NCBI GenBank assembly: GCA_024195585.1
Contig: SWBL01000290.1
Span: forward strand, 1-64,000
Length of the DNA stretch: 64,000 nucleotides
From: Aureobasidium sp. EXF-3400
Lineage: Eukaryota; Ascomycota; Dothideomycetes; Dothideales; Saccotheciaceae
Direction: 5' to 3'
The position numbers and the translations under genes are program-made. Below, one piece after another: positions 53,271-63,908 of the stretch. The notes beneath the pieces are model-generated. The model ran no database searches, had not been told where the DNA came from, and saw only the letters and a program-made list of their open reading frames with translations. Each line of letters opens with the position of its first letter. Position 1 is the stretch's first letter.

Positions 53271-54591
53271 GTTTGCCTTATATCCTGAGTGCAGTCTTGT
53301 TACTGGCTTGAGGTCCTGGATGCAGTACAGGCCCTCGTTCTTGGGTGCAGCTTCTGCTGGAGGCAACTCACCTTGGTAGAGACACCATTGCTGCGGAATG
53401 CACTGCATCTCTACTCATGTATTGCAACAGTCAGCTATAGCTACAGCTTGCGATACTTCGGCATACAGCCATCGCCAACACTCCGTACTACGAGTGTGAC
53501 CCCCACCACCATTGCTTGCAACATCACGGAACCCCTTACACCAAGCACCTACACCACACCCACCACATCCCCGGAGTTCCAACGATCTGTCATGAACATG
53601 GATCACGAAGAGGAGAAAAACAACATCATCAAGATGCCCCGTCATGTAACCCCTAACCCCATCATTTCCTCCCACACTTCACACATCATCTTCCCGGCGC
53701 AGTATGGCTTGTCTTAGGGTTTTAACAGTTTTGCGGGACAAGAGGTCCGCAGAAGACCGAGGACTTGGTTCCTGCCATTTCGTATTCTATTGTCTTTTTT
53801 TTTTTCGTCCGCTTTTTCTTGTTTTTCTCTACGGATCCCAGAGAAGGAGGAAATGGTTCGGGTTGATATCGCAATCACACACGTTTACCCTTTTTACTGC
53901 CATGTCTTTGTTTGAACTTTGAGTGCTTACTATGTGTTTTTTGTGTCCTGCCTGCCATGTTCATCTGCCATGGCTGCTCACCACGTTCAGTTGCCATGTT
54001 CATTTGCCATGTCCATCTGCCATATTCGTCTGCCGTATAGTCGAGCAGAACGGCATGACATGTCGTCTGTCTTCCTCTTCAAGGCGGAGCGGATCGGGTG
54101 ACCTGCCTTCTCGGCTCCACAATCCAGTCCGCCTTTGTTCCGAGATTTGGCGAAAGTCCTCCGGGCATCAAAGAACAAACCAACTCATCAAAACTCTCAT
54201 GAAAACAGAAAATTGAATACTTTCTTTCTTCTCCTTCTACGTACTCAATTGACTTGTCAAACAGCACGGAAGAAAACGACCATGTAAGTGAGTTTCTTTG
54301 AAAATTTGATATCATATTGCTACAAGAAAGAAAGATTACGCCTTGCTGTGAAAGGAAGTCACCCACCCTGATTGCGCTCCTGCCCACGCCCCAATGTCTA
54401 TTCGGAAAGTTTTTGTTGCATGACAAAAAGAAAGAGTATGAGTTTTTGATTTTTGGGGTTTGTTGTTCTTTTCCCCCTCCTGTTCTGCTGTTCCCATCTG
54501 TCGATCATCGGTGGGTACGGTGTGGGGCATCAGGTGAGTGTCGTGTGAGGGATGCAGCATCAAGTCGAAGAAAGAATTTGGTGTTGGGCGC
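53271..54591. other. Convergent 3' region with a 13-bp tandem repeat
   Basis: It lies between the stops of importin alpha and NADH dehydrogenase. It contains T-rich runs, a seven-unit degenerate 13-bp repeat (53953-54043), and no gene I can support; the frames at 53289-53717 and 54317 onward are antisense or chance openings. Confidence 0.6.
53953..54043. repeat. Degenerate 13-bp tandem repeat, seven units
   Basis: Ninety-one bases divide exactly into seven 13-mers related to TGCCATGTTCATC. Units 1, 4 and 5 are near identical, while units 2, 3, 6 and 7 are diverged (for example TGCCATATTCGTC). The array lies about 680 bp beyond the importin alpha stop and is noncoding. Confidence 0.8.
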
Positions 54592-56608
54592 TTATTCGCG
54601 GGAGACGTCACGACCAAAGGTCTTTGCCTTGATCCAGTCCATGAGGACGAGGACACGGTTGCGAGCTGTTTTCGATTTCGTTAGCTTCGAGTTCTCTTTC
54701 GTTTTGTTTCTTCTCTTCTTCCACGCGACCGCTGATCTGGACACAGAAAGAGCATTATGGGAAAAACTTACTGCTGAAGCACATGCTGAGGTAGGCGCTG
54801 CGCCAGAAGAAGTATGTGACAGTGCCACCAGTGGCAATGTTACCAGTCAACCAGGAGATATCGGCAACGGCCTTCTCGCTACCAATGTATGCGAGCGAAC
54901 CCTGGTGAGAGTACTCGAAAGGACCCATCTGTTTGGTGCGACGCAGACGCTTCTGGAGATCCTTGATGTTGGCAAAGATCTGGTCACGGGCGTCCTTGTT
55001 GGGAGCGGTCTCTTGAGCAACAGACAAGTTCTGGAGTTCTGTCTCAATCGCCTCGGTCTTGGCCATCTGGTTGAAGAGGCGGGCAAGGAAAGCACCCTCC
55101 TGAGCGGCGACCTGAGCAGTGGGAGCGTAGTTTGCGACAGCACAGTCACCGACAGCCCAGACGTTCTCGGCACCCTTGACGACCAGGTACTCGTTGACGT
55201 TCAAACCACGACGAGCATCGGCCTGAGCGGGAATCTGCGACATCAAATCCTTGACAACGGGACGAAGAGCGTTACCAGTGGCCCAGACAAGCAGGCCGTA
55301 AGGAATCTTCTCCATAACCTTCTTGCCATCAGGACCAGCGTACTCGGCCTCAATGTAGTCCTTAGTGACGTTCTTAACCATGGTCTTGGTACGGATTTCA
55401 ATGGTCTCCTCCTTGAAGGTCTGCTCGGTGTAGTCGATTAATTGCTTGGAGAACATGGGAAGAACCTGGAACGCATAGTCAGCAATCTCACCAAAGGCCA
55501 CATTTCGAATACGGAAAAACGTACGCTGGGAAGGGCTTCAACAAGAGTAACCTTGAACTCGTCGGCGATTTCAGGCATCCAGGTCTTGAGGTCGTTCTCG
55601 AAGAAATCCTGGAGCTCACCAGCGAACTCGACACCAGTAGGGCCACCACCAACAACAACCATGTGCAAAAGACGCTTGCGGTCCTCGGGGCTCTGGTCCT
55701 TGAAAGTGGCAGTCTCACAGCAGTCCATAATACGCTTGCGGATACGTTGAGCATCATTGACCTCCTTCAAGAAGCAAGAGTGCTCGCGGACACCAGGAAT
55801 ACCTAAGCAAGACATGTCAGCATCTCCTCTGGTGTCTCGTGCTGGACATTCGACCTACCGAAAGTAGCGTTCTCGGCGCCGACACCGACGACGAGCATAT
55901 CGAAAGGAACCTCGGTCGAAGAAGTAGCACCCTTGACCTCGGAGTCATCATTGATGTAGACAACCTTCTTAGCGTAGTCAATCTTTGTGGCTTCGGCTTC
56001 GTAGAACTTGACGGCGGCTTTCTTGTGACGGAGGAAGTTGCGAACAGGCTCCATGATGGAGCGATGCTCGATTGTACCGGTTGTGCAAGAGGGCAGGAGA
56101 GGTGTGAAGAGGAAGTAGTTGCGAGGAGAGACGACAATGACGTTGTAGTTTTCGGTATCGAGCTTCTTGAGGAGGGAGACGGCACCCCAGCCGGTACCTG
56201 GTTGTTGTTGTCAGCTCAGACCTCATGGATGCTATGTCGCAGGCGCTCGGAACACATACCGAGAATAACAAGAGTCTTCTTGGTCGGGTCGGGCTCGGCT
56301 TGCTCGCCAGGGTTCTTCATCTCGTAGATGCCGTAAGCAGTGTAGGCAAGGCCAGCAATGGCAGACAGGTAGGTAGCTCTCCATGCCCAACGGAAGAAGC
56401 GGAAACCGCTCTTCTTCGGCTTGACAGCATCGGCGTAGGAACGTCTGAAGGACTGGCGCAACTGAAGCTGGGACAGGGTGGCGCGGGGCGAGGGCTGGAC
56501 ACGCGATGTGAAGCTCTGGCTGTTAGCGGTCGCAAAGGTGCGCTTGGAAGCACCAATTGCAGCGCGCATCGAGGCGACTACAGGCCTCATAGCTGATGCG
56601 GCAGCCAT
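54592..56608 (-). CDS. Alternative (type II) NADH:ubiquinone oxidoreductase, probably external
   Basis: Five exons (56260-56608, 55859-56197, 55525-55802, 54772-55465, 54592-54665) encode 577 residues. The rotenone-insensitive enzyme oxidises NADH and reduces ubiquinone at the mitochondrial inner membrane without pumping protons. The N-terminus is a basic presequence (MRPVVASMRAAIGASKRTFA) followed by a hydrophobic segment (ATYLSAIAGLAYTAYGIYE), an arrangement seen in enzymes facing the intermembrane space. The FAD motif spans the first junction (LGTGWGAVSLL), and the NADH motif is VVVGGGPTGVEFAGEL. VWAVGDCAV and the C-terminal membrane-anchoring block ending WIKAKTFGRDVSRE are intact. I see no EF-hand insertion, so calcium control is unlikely. 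The last exon, 74 nt, follows a 106-nt intron with a GCTAACG branch. Confidence 0.95.
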
Positions 56609-57472
56609 CAGAGGGAGAGGTGGGGGTGAGAGGAGAGGGGTGGGAGTGGTTGAACGGAGAGAAGGTTGTGCTCCGTCTTCCCAATAACAAAATAAAGTCC
56701 CGATAAGAGCTTCGACTCTGAACTTTTTGCCCTGCGCGATGACCCAACTAACGCCCGCCTTGCAAGAAAACGCTTGGGCCCAGCATTTAACTCAGATCCC
56801 ATCAACTCCCTACTGCTGTCATTACCTATTGCTGCACTTCTCCTTTTTACTTGGAATGAACATCTGCAAATGTGTCTTCTGACTTGCTGCCCTATCTATA
56901 CGTTTTGCGTTTCTGTTGCCAGCATTGTACATCCTGGCAATCCAAGACGCCCTGCTGAAGCCTGCTTTTTTCGCTGACCAGCCCTGTGCTTCTCTTAAAT
57001 CCGAGCTCGATAAAACATCATTCAATCATTTTAGCCGTGTTTTGTGCGCCGAGCAGTCAACCATTTTGCAATTGTTGTTGAACTCGTTGACCATTGCGTG
57101 CGCGCCATCGTCCACATGCGGACCCTTGTTCAAGGGTTGATCCCGCGGTTATCAGATCTGCTGTGAATACCTAGGCACCTAGGTACATCATTTGCCGAGC
57201 TTCCCAGCTGAGAGCTATGGAAGATTGACAGAATGCGCCGCCGACTGCCTTCAAAAGGCTCTGAATAAAGTCTTGTGTGCTAAAGCACCATGTCCATGAA
57301 ACGGGGTCGCTTTTGGATCAATGAAGCCAATCTTTGGTTTCAACGTGTGGCTTGCTAGAGTCGGCCCTTTCGACTTTGCGGTACCGGCAGCTTCCCAAGA
57401 CTGCCGTGTTGTCAAACGTCAATACAGCTTCACAGCAAGAACGCGACAGACATTGGTCCCCTTTGATTGGGA
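56609..57472. other. Divergent intergenic region, no gene seen
   Basis: It holds the NADH dehydrogenase promoter and the 5' flank of the F-box gene. The frames at 56774-56977 and 56916-57140 carry no motif. Confidence 0.55.
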
Positions 57473-58901
57473 ATGACCAACCTTCGACTGCCACCAGAGC
57501 TTCTGCTCCTTGTGATGAAGCAAGTTGATTAGGGCGAGAGATACAGTGCCGCACAAAACTCGCTTCGTAATGCTATGTTGGTGAACCGCGAATGGGCTGA
57601 AGCTGGCTCCTACATATTGTGGAAATGTCCACCAGTGACGGCACTTGCTGCTGTATCACCAGACCGAAGACAGTACTATGCCAACAAGATATCGGAACTG
57701 TTCTTCGAGGGAGAAGACGACTCAAAGCATCATGCGACCTTCAAGGACTTGAGTTTTCCGCGCTTGAAAATCGTTCACGTCGCAAGAGTTAAGCTCGAGA
57801 AACATGAACAGCTATATCTCACCCAATACATGCAGCCGCAGCTAATGGAATTCCACTTCTGGGGAGGCGGGATATGCGAGAATGCTCTCACGACACTAGC
57901 ATCCAATTGCCCTACCCTGGAAGAACTAAATCTTGAAGACCCGATAGATGAATCTAGCCAGGACCAACTTCTCGACTTCTTTACAAGTCATGAATCTCTA
58001 GAGGTCATCCACCTTGGCCACGGCTGGACTGAGCTCGTTACGCCAGAGCTGTTCGCAGGCTTGGCTAGTCTTGAGAGTTTGGAAAAGCTCGACATCAGGC
58101 CTCTAGCAGAAGACCACGCAATACTGATGGGTCTAGGCATGAGTCCGGACCCTTTCAGCAAGCTCCAAAATCTTCACATGAGAGTAGAGTCAGGATCCGT
58201 CGCACATTTAGCTTCTGCCGCTCCCTCCCTATCTATACTGTTCTTGATTATCGAGCACTCTGATGACGATGCCCTAGCATCTCTCAAACCACTATCAAAC
58301 TTGACCCACCTTGAGTTGACGTTCCTTGATGACACAGAACTGTCTCCACAAGGATTCCGTGCTCTGGAAAATCTGAAAGGATTGGAAGTTCTTCTAATAG
58401 AGTCGAGAGGAGCATTACTCGAAGCAACGTGGATGGATGATGGTATATTCGCTGAATTCATCTCGAATTTGCCAAACTTGACCAGCCTCGATTTTAAGCT
58501 GGATTGCGATATCACCATCGAGACACTCACATCTCTCGCCAGAACGCATCCAAACATGGAAAGTTTCGATTTCTTTGGCGAATTCGATCTTAGTGATTGG
58601 TCAAGGCTGACCAATCCCCTGTTCCCAAGTCTGGTTAGATTTGTTATTGAAGCGCCTTTCGTTGAGGGTCGAACAAGAAGGTAAGAAGTTGTGGTAGGAC
58701 ACATCGGAGAACCAAGCAATGCTAAAGTCTCGCAGAGCCGCAAGTGCCCCGTACAGCGAGCGAGCTTTACAAATCGCAGATGTTCTGCTTCGCCACTGTC
58801 CGAAGCTAGAACAACTATCTTTTCACGCGTATCACGAGGATTTGCTCTCTCAGCTTGTGACTAGCGCCGTCGGAGCTAGAATTGATGGTCATTTCTCATA
58901 G
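57473..58901 (+). pseudogene. F-box/leucine-rich-repeat-like gene with an in-frame TAG in the F-box
   Basis: A frame starting at ATG 57473 reads MTNLRLPPELLLLVMKQVD, an F-box opening, then meets TAG at 57530-57532. It continues in the same phase with GERYSAAQNSLRNAMLVNREWAEAGSYILW, the second half of a fungal F-box. Next come degenerate leucine-rich repeats (for example LEELNLED, LESLEKLDIRPLA, LTHLELTFLDD) up to 58680, a 55-nt intron (GTAAGA...CGCAG), and a second exon (58736-58901) ending in LPQLVTS-like sequence (HCPKLEQLSFHA, SQLVTSAVGARIDGHFS). Without the stop the protein would have about 457 residues. An ATG at 57575 could give a 423-residue form lacking most of the F-box. I infer a recent nonsense mutation; the remainder is intact, and a start at 57575 or stop readthrough are alternatives. 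F-box proteins recruit substrates to SCF ubiquitin ligases. Confidence 0.75.
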
Positions 58902-59554
58902 CCCATGCAGACCTGGTTCAAGTCTTTCGAGAAATCATCCATGGTCAAGTTTCATCCTAGCGAAACCAGGATCTTTCACAGTTGGGTGTGATGAGCCACA
59001 CTGGCTGCAGTCATTACGCTGGTTGCGGTCGTCTTGATTCGTGAGTACTGTATGCGAGAGGAAGTGGTTATTGATGATGATGCCCTTTAGTCAACTCCCT
59101 ACCCGTACTCTGAGATTATCGGTGTGATGAAAACTGCATGAGACACTCATTGACGAGGAAGCGGTCGGTCGCGAGCTTGCGACATCCAAAGAACGGGCAG
59201 GCCGCAGATATGGGTAGGATAGATCCAACAAATGGCGTTTTTACTAATATTGGAACCATCAGGTGTTTTGAGGTGGTACTTGAGAATAGCTGTGCATAGT
59301 TATGACATTGTATTATCTACGTTCACTAAGTTGGCATGCGATTCCAAAGACATTTTCGTGTGTCAATATCTAAACTGTCACAAATATACATTTGTCGACT
59401 TCGAGAAGTGTTCGCAATGTATGTCGCGATAAACGGTGACCAGCGAAGATCAGATAGCGGGCTCTTAGCCGAAACGAGATACGAGCAGGTGTCATATCAA
59501 CCACCAGCTCATCTCTCCATCATTTCCACCTCAATACTTCCTAGTTCAGCAGCT
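58902..59554. other. Intergenic region, no gene seen
   Basis: It follows the F-box gene and contains the promoter of the oxygenase gene. The frame open at 59336 runs into the oxygenase frame but has a less likely upstream ATG; the 5' sequence there has no conserved character. Confidence 0.55.
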
Positions 59555-60775
59555 ATGTCGAGATCATCGGCTCAAATTCCGGTCATCGACATATCTCCCT
59601 CAAACCCACATGCCGCGACACAGCTTCTTGATGCCGCGGCAAATAATGGCTTTGTGTTTGTTGAGAACAATGCAGCCGCGGGCATGCCACCGACCAAAGT
59701 TCAAACGATGTTCAATCTGGTAAAGAATAACTTAGTTCATGAGTGAGAGGCAGTTGGCTGATAATAGTACCAGAGCACACAATTCTTCAAAGGTCCGATT
59801 GAGAACAAGCAAAAATGTCCTACACAGAATAATCGAGGATGGGTGTCTATGCAGCAAGAGACGCTTGATCCTGGTAACCAGAAGGTAGGGCTATGTCATC
59901 CGTACACTATTTATTCAAGCTAACCTGAGTCCAGAGAGGTGACTTCAAAGAGTACAACAGATTTATCTTCCATTCTGTATCTCGAAACTAATACTCCTCT
60001 AGAGCCTTCAACCTTGGTGAATTCGACTGCAACAAACCCAACCAACCCCTTCCCGAGCCCTTCTCTACAAAAGTCAACACCGTAGCAGACTTTAGCCACT
60101 CCTGTCATGCTCTCTGCAACAAGCTTCTCCAGCTCTTTGCCGAAGCATTGGAAATGCCATCCGATTGGTTTAGCTCGCGACACGATCAAACCAAAGGACC
60201 ATCAGGAAGTATCATGCGTTTACTGTACTATCCTTCTGTTCCAGATACTCTGGCTCCAGATGAAGATGATATCCGCGCAGGTGTAAGCTTTTGTTTCGTC
60301 CTTCGCGACCCTACTCTTGACTGAACATGTTACACAACAGGCTCACAGTGACTACGGCACTTTAACGCTCCTCTTCCAACTGCCAGGTCAACCAGGCTTG
60401 GAGATCAAGACGCCCTCTGGCGAGTGGGAAAGTGTGCCAGTTGATCCTCATGGCACCTTGCTCAGCGACCCTTCAAAGCCTTTGCCCATCCTGGTGAACA
60501 TCGGTGACTTGCTAGCTTATTGGACAAATGGCTTGTTGAAGAGCACAGTACACAGAGTCATCTTTCCCAAGGACGCGAGGAGAGGTGGTGAAGACAGGTA
60601 TTCAATGGCTTACTTCTGCCATCCATTGGACGATGCTGAGTTGGTCCCTGTACCGAGCAAGCGTGTAGAGCAATACGAGGATGGCATCGAAGGAGTTAAG
60701 AAGGGAGGAAAGACATTGACGGCCAAAGACCATTTGCTTGAACGTCTGGCGGCGACATATGGCACAAAAGCTTAG
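59555..60775 (+). CDS. 2-oxoglutarate/Fe(II)-dependent oxygenase, isopenicillin-N-synthase-like
   Basis: Five exons (59555-59719, 59774-59884, 59935-59951, 60003-60282, 60341-60775) encode 335 residues; the third exon is only 17 nt. The start at 59555 begins IPVIDISPSNPHAATQLLD, the N-terminal (DIOX_N) pattern. The double-stranded beta-helix has the iron facial triad in AHSDYGTLTLL (His and Asp) and STVHRVIFP (His). The 2-oxoglutarate-binding Arg and Ser are in RYSMAYF. The family hydroxylates or desaturates varied small molecules, and fungal members often act in secondary metabolism, but no such cluster is nearby. Substrate is unknown. It ends 253 bp before the convergent DOT1 stop. Confidence 0.92.
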
Positions 60776-61028
60776 GAGTAGGAAACGAAAGTCTATAGAG
60801 ATCGCAGACGCTATGCAAGAGATGCAGTAACGACAGACGAAACAGATGGCTACATGCAGTAAAGTCTATCACAGCCGAAAACCAAAGCGTCTCCGCTTCC
60901 AACAGAGCTCGACACGAACAGAAACAAAAACCAATCAAAAAACATTCAGGGGGGTATCTTTATGCTGCTTGAGAACGCCGTGGTGACTTTGCAAAGGAAA
61001 CTTTTCTCTTTCTCGCATGTCGGAGCCT

Positions 61029-62519
61029 CTAGCACCTACGAGGTCTCTTGGTGTTTTCGTCAATGTACTGCTGGAGGCGTTCGGGCGACTTGCGCACGAT
61101 GTGGTACTCGCCAGGAGCATCGGTCCAGCTCACGCACTTGGAGTAGAAGGGCAACTTCCGCTCGTCAACGAGCAGGTGACGAGGATCGTACTGGTTGCGA
61201 TCACTGATCTCGTAGCCTTCTTGCTTAAAAGGTTTCAGACTGATGATGCGGCATCCGTCTTTGAGGTCCAGGAAACGGTCCATAATCTTGCTGTTGAGGT
61301 CTGGGCTGAAGGCTTGGTTGTTGACGAGGACGACATCGGCGCGTTTGAGCGCCTGGCCGATCCTCTCGTTCGCTAGGAAGTCGCCTTTTAGCAAATGTAC
61401 CTTGCCCACCGACAGTCCCCACATGCGTGCGCGAGCAGGGAACTCTTTGGCTTGCAGCTCGGCGAGCTTGCAAGGGTTGTCCATGACCTCGCATCCCCAG
61501 CTTTCACAACCAATCTCGAGAGCGGCTTGCAGACAGACGTTGCCGACACCAGAACCCAAGTCGACAAAGACCTGGTCAGACTTGAGTTCGGCGATACTCA
61601 ACATCTCGGAGACAAGTGGAGGCAGCAATTCACCATAGACATTGTCGGTGCCGTTCTGGTATGCCTTGAGACTGTCAACTTGAGGCGAAACAGTGCGGGT
61701 GTAGATCTGGTCGAGGATGCGCTGAACCCACTCAAGAGTCAAACTATGCTTTGAGGACAGCTCCTTGCTGATTGTTCCGTCTCTTCTTGCCTTGACGATC
61801 ATGGTATTGAAGTCTTGAATAGTGCCGACATAGTCCTCTTTTGAGCCCTTGCTGGCGGCGCGGATTAGGCGGCGTTCAAAACCGTTCTCATCGTCGAGGT
61901 ACTTTTGAGCCAAGTCCTCGGGGAAGTAGTTCTGGCAGATGAACTTGACAGTTTCCCTGATGTCATCCAGAGGTTGGTAGTCCTGTTGAACGTTGTTCTT
62001 GACCAGGGTGAACTTTTCCGGTATGGACAGACCAGGATATTGTAGCTTGACTACCGTGGGCGAGTCACCAGGGAAGACAGTCTTGTACGATTTTCCGACA
62101 TCGCCAGCGACCAGCGAGGCGCCGGAAACATAATCAAAGCGACTTTCGTCCTTGCGTACCCTTGTATCTTCCAGTTTGCGGTTGGGGTCTTCGGAGGTGG
62201 CACGAGACTTGATGCGCTTCCTTGTATCGAGCGAAGAGGCACTACTCTCTACGCCGCTGTCGTCGTCGTCATCGCTGAAGAGTTGCGTCGGAGTCGAGGC
62301 CTTGCGTTTGACCACTCTCCTCACCCTTTCTTTCGGCTCTTTCGGGACTGGGGGGCGATCTCGTAGGGTGGATTGTTGCGAAGGACGCTTCGGGAGAGGC
62401 GAGGGTCTTGTCGAGGATACGGCGGGCTTTGCGATCTTCTTGACGGGCACTGCGACGGAAATGGTTTTCGTCTTGATGACAGGCTTGTTTTTGGGGGCTG
62501 CAGTGCCGAAGAAGTTCAT
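61029..62519 (-). CDS. DOT1: Histone H3 lysine-79 methyltransferase Dot1
   Basis: An intronless frame of 496 residues from ATG 62519. Dot1 methylates H3K79 within nucleosomes using S-adenosylmethionine and acts in silencing, checkpoint and meiotic control. The N-terminal 140 residues are basic and Ser/Pro-rich with likely nuclear signals (RRVVKRKAS, TRKRIKSRA). The catalytic part includes NVYGELLPPLVSEMLSIA, the SAM motif VFVDLGSGVGNVCLQAALE (around residue 316), CESWGCEVMDNPCKLA (acidic end of the ribose strand), GDFL and the NNQAF motif near residue 400. A C-terminal RPRRC tail is basic. No SET domain is present, as expected. Length is shorter than some fungal Dot1 proteins because the N-terminal extension is short. 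Confidence 0.96.
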   Translation of the reverse strand: MNFFGTAAPKNKPVIKTKTISVAVPVKKIAKPAVSSTRPSPLPKRPSQQSTLRDRPPVPKEPKERVRRVVKRKASTPTQLFSDDDDDSGVESSASSLDTRKRIKSRATSEDPNRKLEDTRVRKDESRFDYVSGASLVAGDVGKSYKTVFPGDSPTVVKLQYPGLSIPEKFTLVKNNVQQDYQPLDDIRETVKFICQNYFPEDLAQKYLDDENGFERRLIRAASKGSKEDYVGTIQDFNTMIVKARRDGTISKELSSKHSLTLEWVQRILDQIYTRTVSPQVDSLKAYQNGTDNVYGELLPPLVSEMLSIAELKSDQVFVDLGSGVGNVCLQAALEIGCESWGCEVMDNPCKLAELQAKEFPARARMWGLSVGKVHLLKGDFLANERIGQALKRADVVLVNNQAFSPDLNSKIMDRFLDLKDGCRIISLKPFKQEGYEISDRNQYDPRHLLVDERKLPFYSKCVSWTDAPGEYHIVRKSPERLQQYIDENTKRPRRC

Positions 62520-63068
62520 GTTGGCCGGGACCGGGAGAGCGGAGAAAGTATACAGCGAGCGCGAGGAGCGAAGAATGTTGTTGTCGACAGCAGTCAGGGG
62601 GTGGGCGGGCGTTTGTCTGCGGTAGAGAAAGTTGGTTGGACAAACAAAGAAACCTTTGCCCCAGAACGCGGCTTCCCTGTCGGTTGTCGCGTGCCCGCCA
62701 GTGCTTGCCAGACTCGGATAAAGTGTTTTTGGAGTCCGTGCTCCATGCTTCTTCTGAGCTTCCTTTTCCTTCGATCAGCATTGTTTACTTTCCTGCATCT
62801 TGTCGGGAAAGTGTCGCTACACGCCTTGATCTCGATGTCTGATAATAAGGCATAGCTCGAGTATCACCTGAGGGCTGATCCTCCATATGTCGGCGATCGT
62901 GGTTCTGGCTGAACAAAGTCGGCGATTCGCAAAAGTTGACGGACGTCATAATGCGCTGTGTTTTGGATAGCTCTTTCTCGATATAAGTATATCTCTCTGC
63001 CACTTCTCTTTTCCTCCTCAAAGTCCATCTCGAGTAAACATACCACGAGAAATAAACACACATTCACC
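62520..63068. promoter_or_regulatory. Divergent promoter region, DOT1 and OBAP-like gene
   Basis: About 550 bases between two opposite start codons. On the plus side a TATAAG lies 82-87 bp before the OBAP-like ATG, and the leader is CT-rich then A-rich up to TTCACC-ATG. The frames at 62373-62855 and 62785-63063 are chance openings. Confidence 0.5.
62982..62987 (+). promoter_or_regulatory. TATA-like element of the OBAP-like gene
   Basis: TATAAG on the plus strand 82-87 bp upstream of the start codon, within TCGATATAAGTATATC. The position is consistent with a TATA box and a leader of about 50 nt; this is a sequence match only. Confidence 0.4.
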
Positions 63069-63908
63069 ATGGACAACATTCCAACCACCAACGAGACCAA
63101 GGGTAACCCAGAATCGATGACAAACAAGATCCTCGAGACCGGAGCAGCCGCTACACAGAACTTTGCCCCACCCAAGCGTGTCTGCGCTCATCTGAACGCA
63201 TTCCATGCATATGCCAATGACCCCTCTCGTTGTGTCGAGAGCAACCACTACTGTGCTCACCTAAACGACGGTATGCCTTCTGTTCTTGACCTCTCAGTAC
63301 CGTACTGATCCATACAGAGGTGCGACAATGCCTGCTCTACGACTCACCCGAGTCAAATGCTCGTCTCATCGGTATCGAATACATGATTAGTGCCCGCCTC
63401 TACGAAACCTTGGACCACGAAGAGCGCAAACTCTGGCACTCGCACGTCTTTGAAGTCAAGTCTGGCATGCTCCTCATGCCTCGCCCCACTGGTGTCCCCG
63501 AAGCTGTCTGGGAAGTTGCCGAGAACAAGGAGATGGAAGAAGTCGTCACTCTGTACGGCAAGATCTACCACCTTTGGCAGACGGACAAGGGTCACAAGCT
63601 TCCTCTGGGCGAGCCTCAGTTGATGACCAGCTATACCGATTACAACCAATTCGATTTCGACCAGAAGGTTGGAGACAGGGACAGAAGATTCGGAGAGGAC
63701 CACCGTCACAAGCGTCAGGTTAGAGAGTACATCAAGGAGCCCTCTATCCACCAAGGTTTGTTCACCCGTGGGACCATTACATGAGCATGACTGACACATC
63801 GCAGACGCGGACGCTGCTTGGAAAGGAGGAAACCACAGCAAGCAGTCCGAAAAGAGTAGCACAATGGCCCACCCTTCTGTCATGCAGGATAGCCACAGTG
63901 CTGCTTAG
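63069..63908 (+). CDS. OBAP/DUF1264 family protein
   Basis: Three exons, 63069-63270, 63318-63755 and 63805-63908 (introns 47 and 49 nt), encode 247 residues. After a short polar N-terminus the conserved core begins with VCAHLNAFHAYANDPSRCVE and HYCAHLND, then VRQCLLYDSPESNARLIGIE, LDHEERKLWHSHVFEVKSGM, and YGKIYHLWQTDKGHKLPLGE. These blocks match the oil-body-associated protein family (DUF1264), known from plant lipid droplets and widespread in fungi and bacteria; the biochemical role is unknown. The His- and Cys-rich segments could bind metal, which is inference. The polar tail after residue 210 (HKRQVREYIKEP onward, ending HSAA) is variable. Codon use and the TATA box suggest regulated, possibly strong expression. 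Confidence 0.92.

Noticed and set aside
52560..53408. 282-codon antisense ORF over importin alpha
   Set aside because: It mirrors strongly codon-biased coding sequence; the sense frame has the ARM repeats.
54317..55441. 374-codon plus-strand ORF opposite NADH dehydrogenase
   Set aside because: It is the antisense shadow of exons 4 and 5 of the minus-strand gene.
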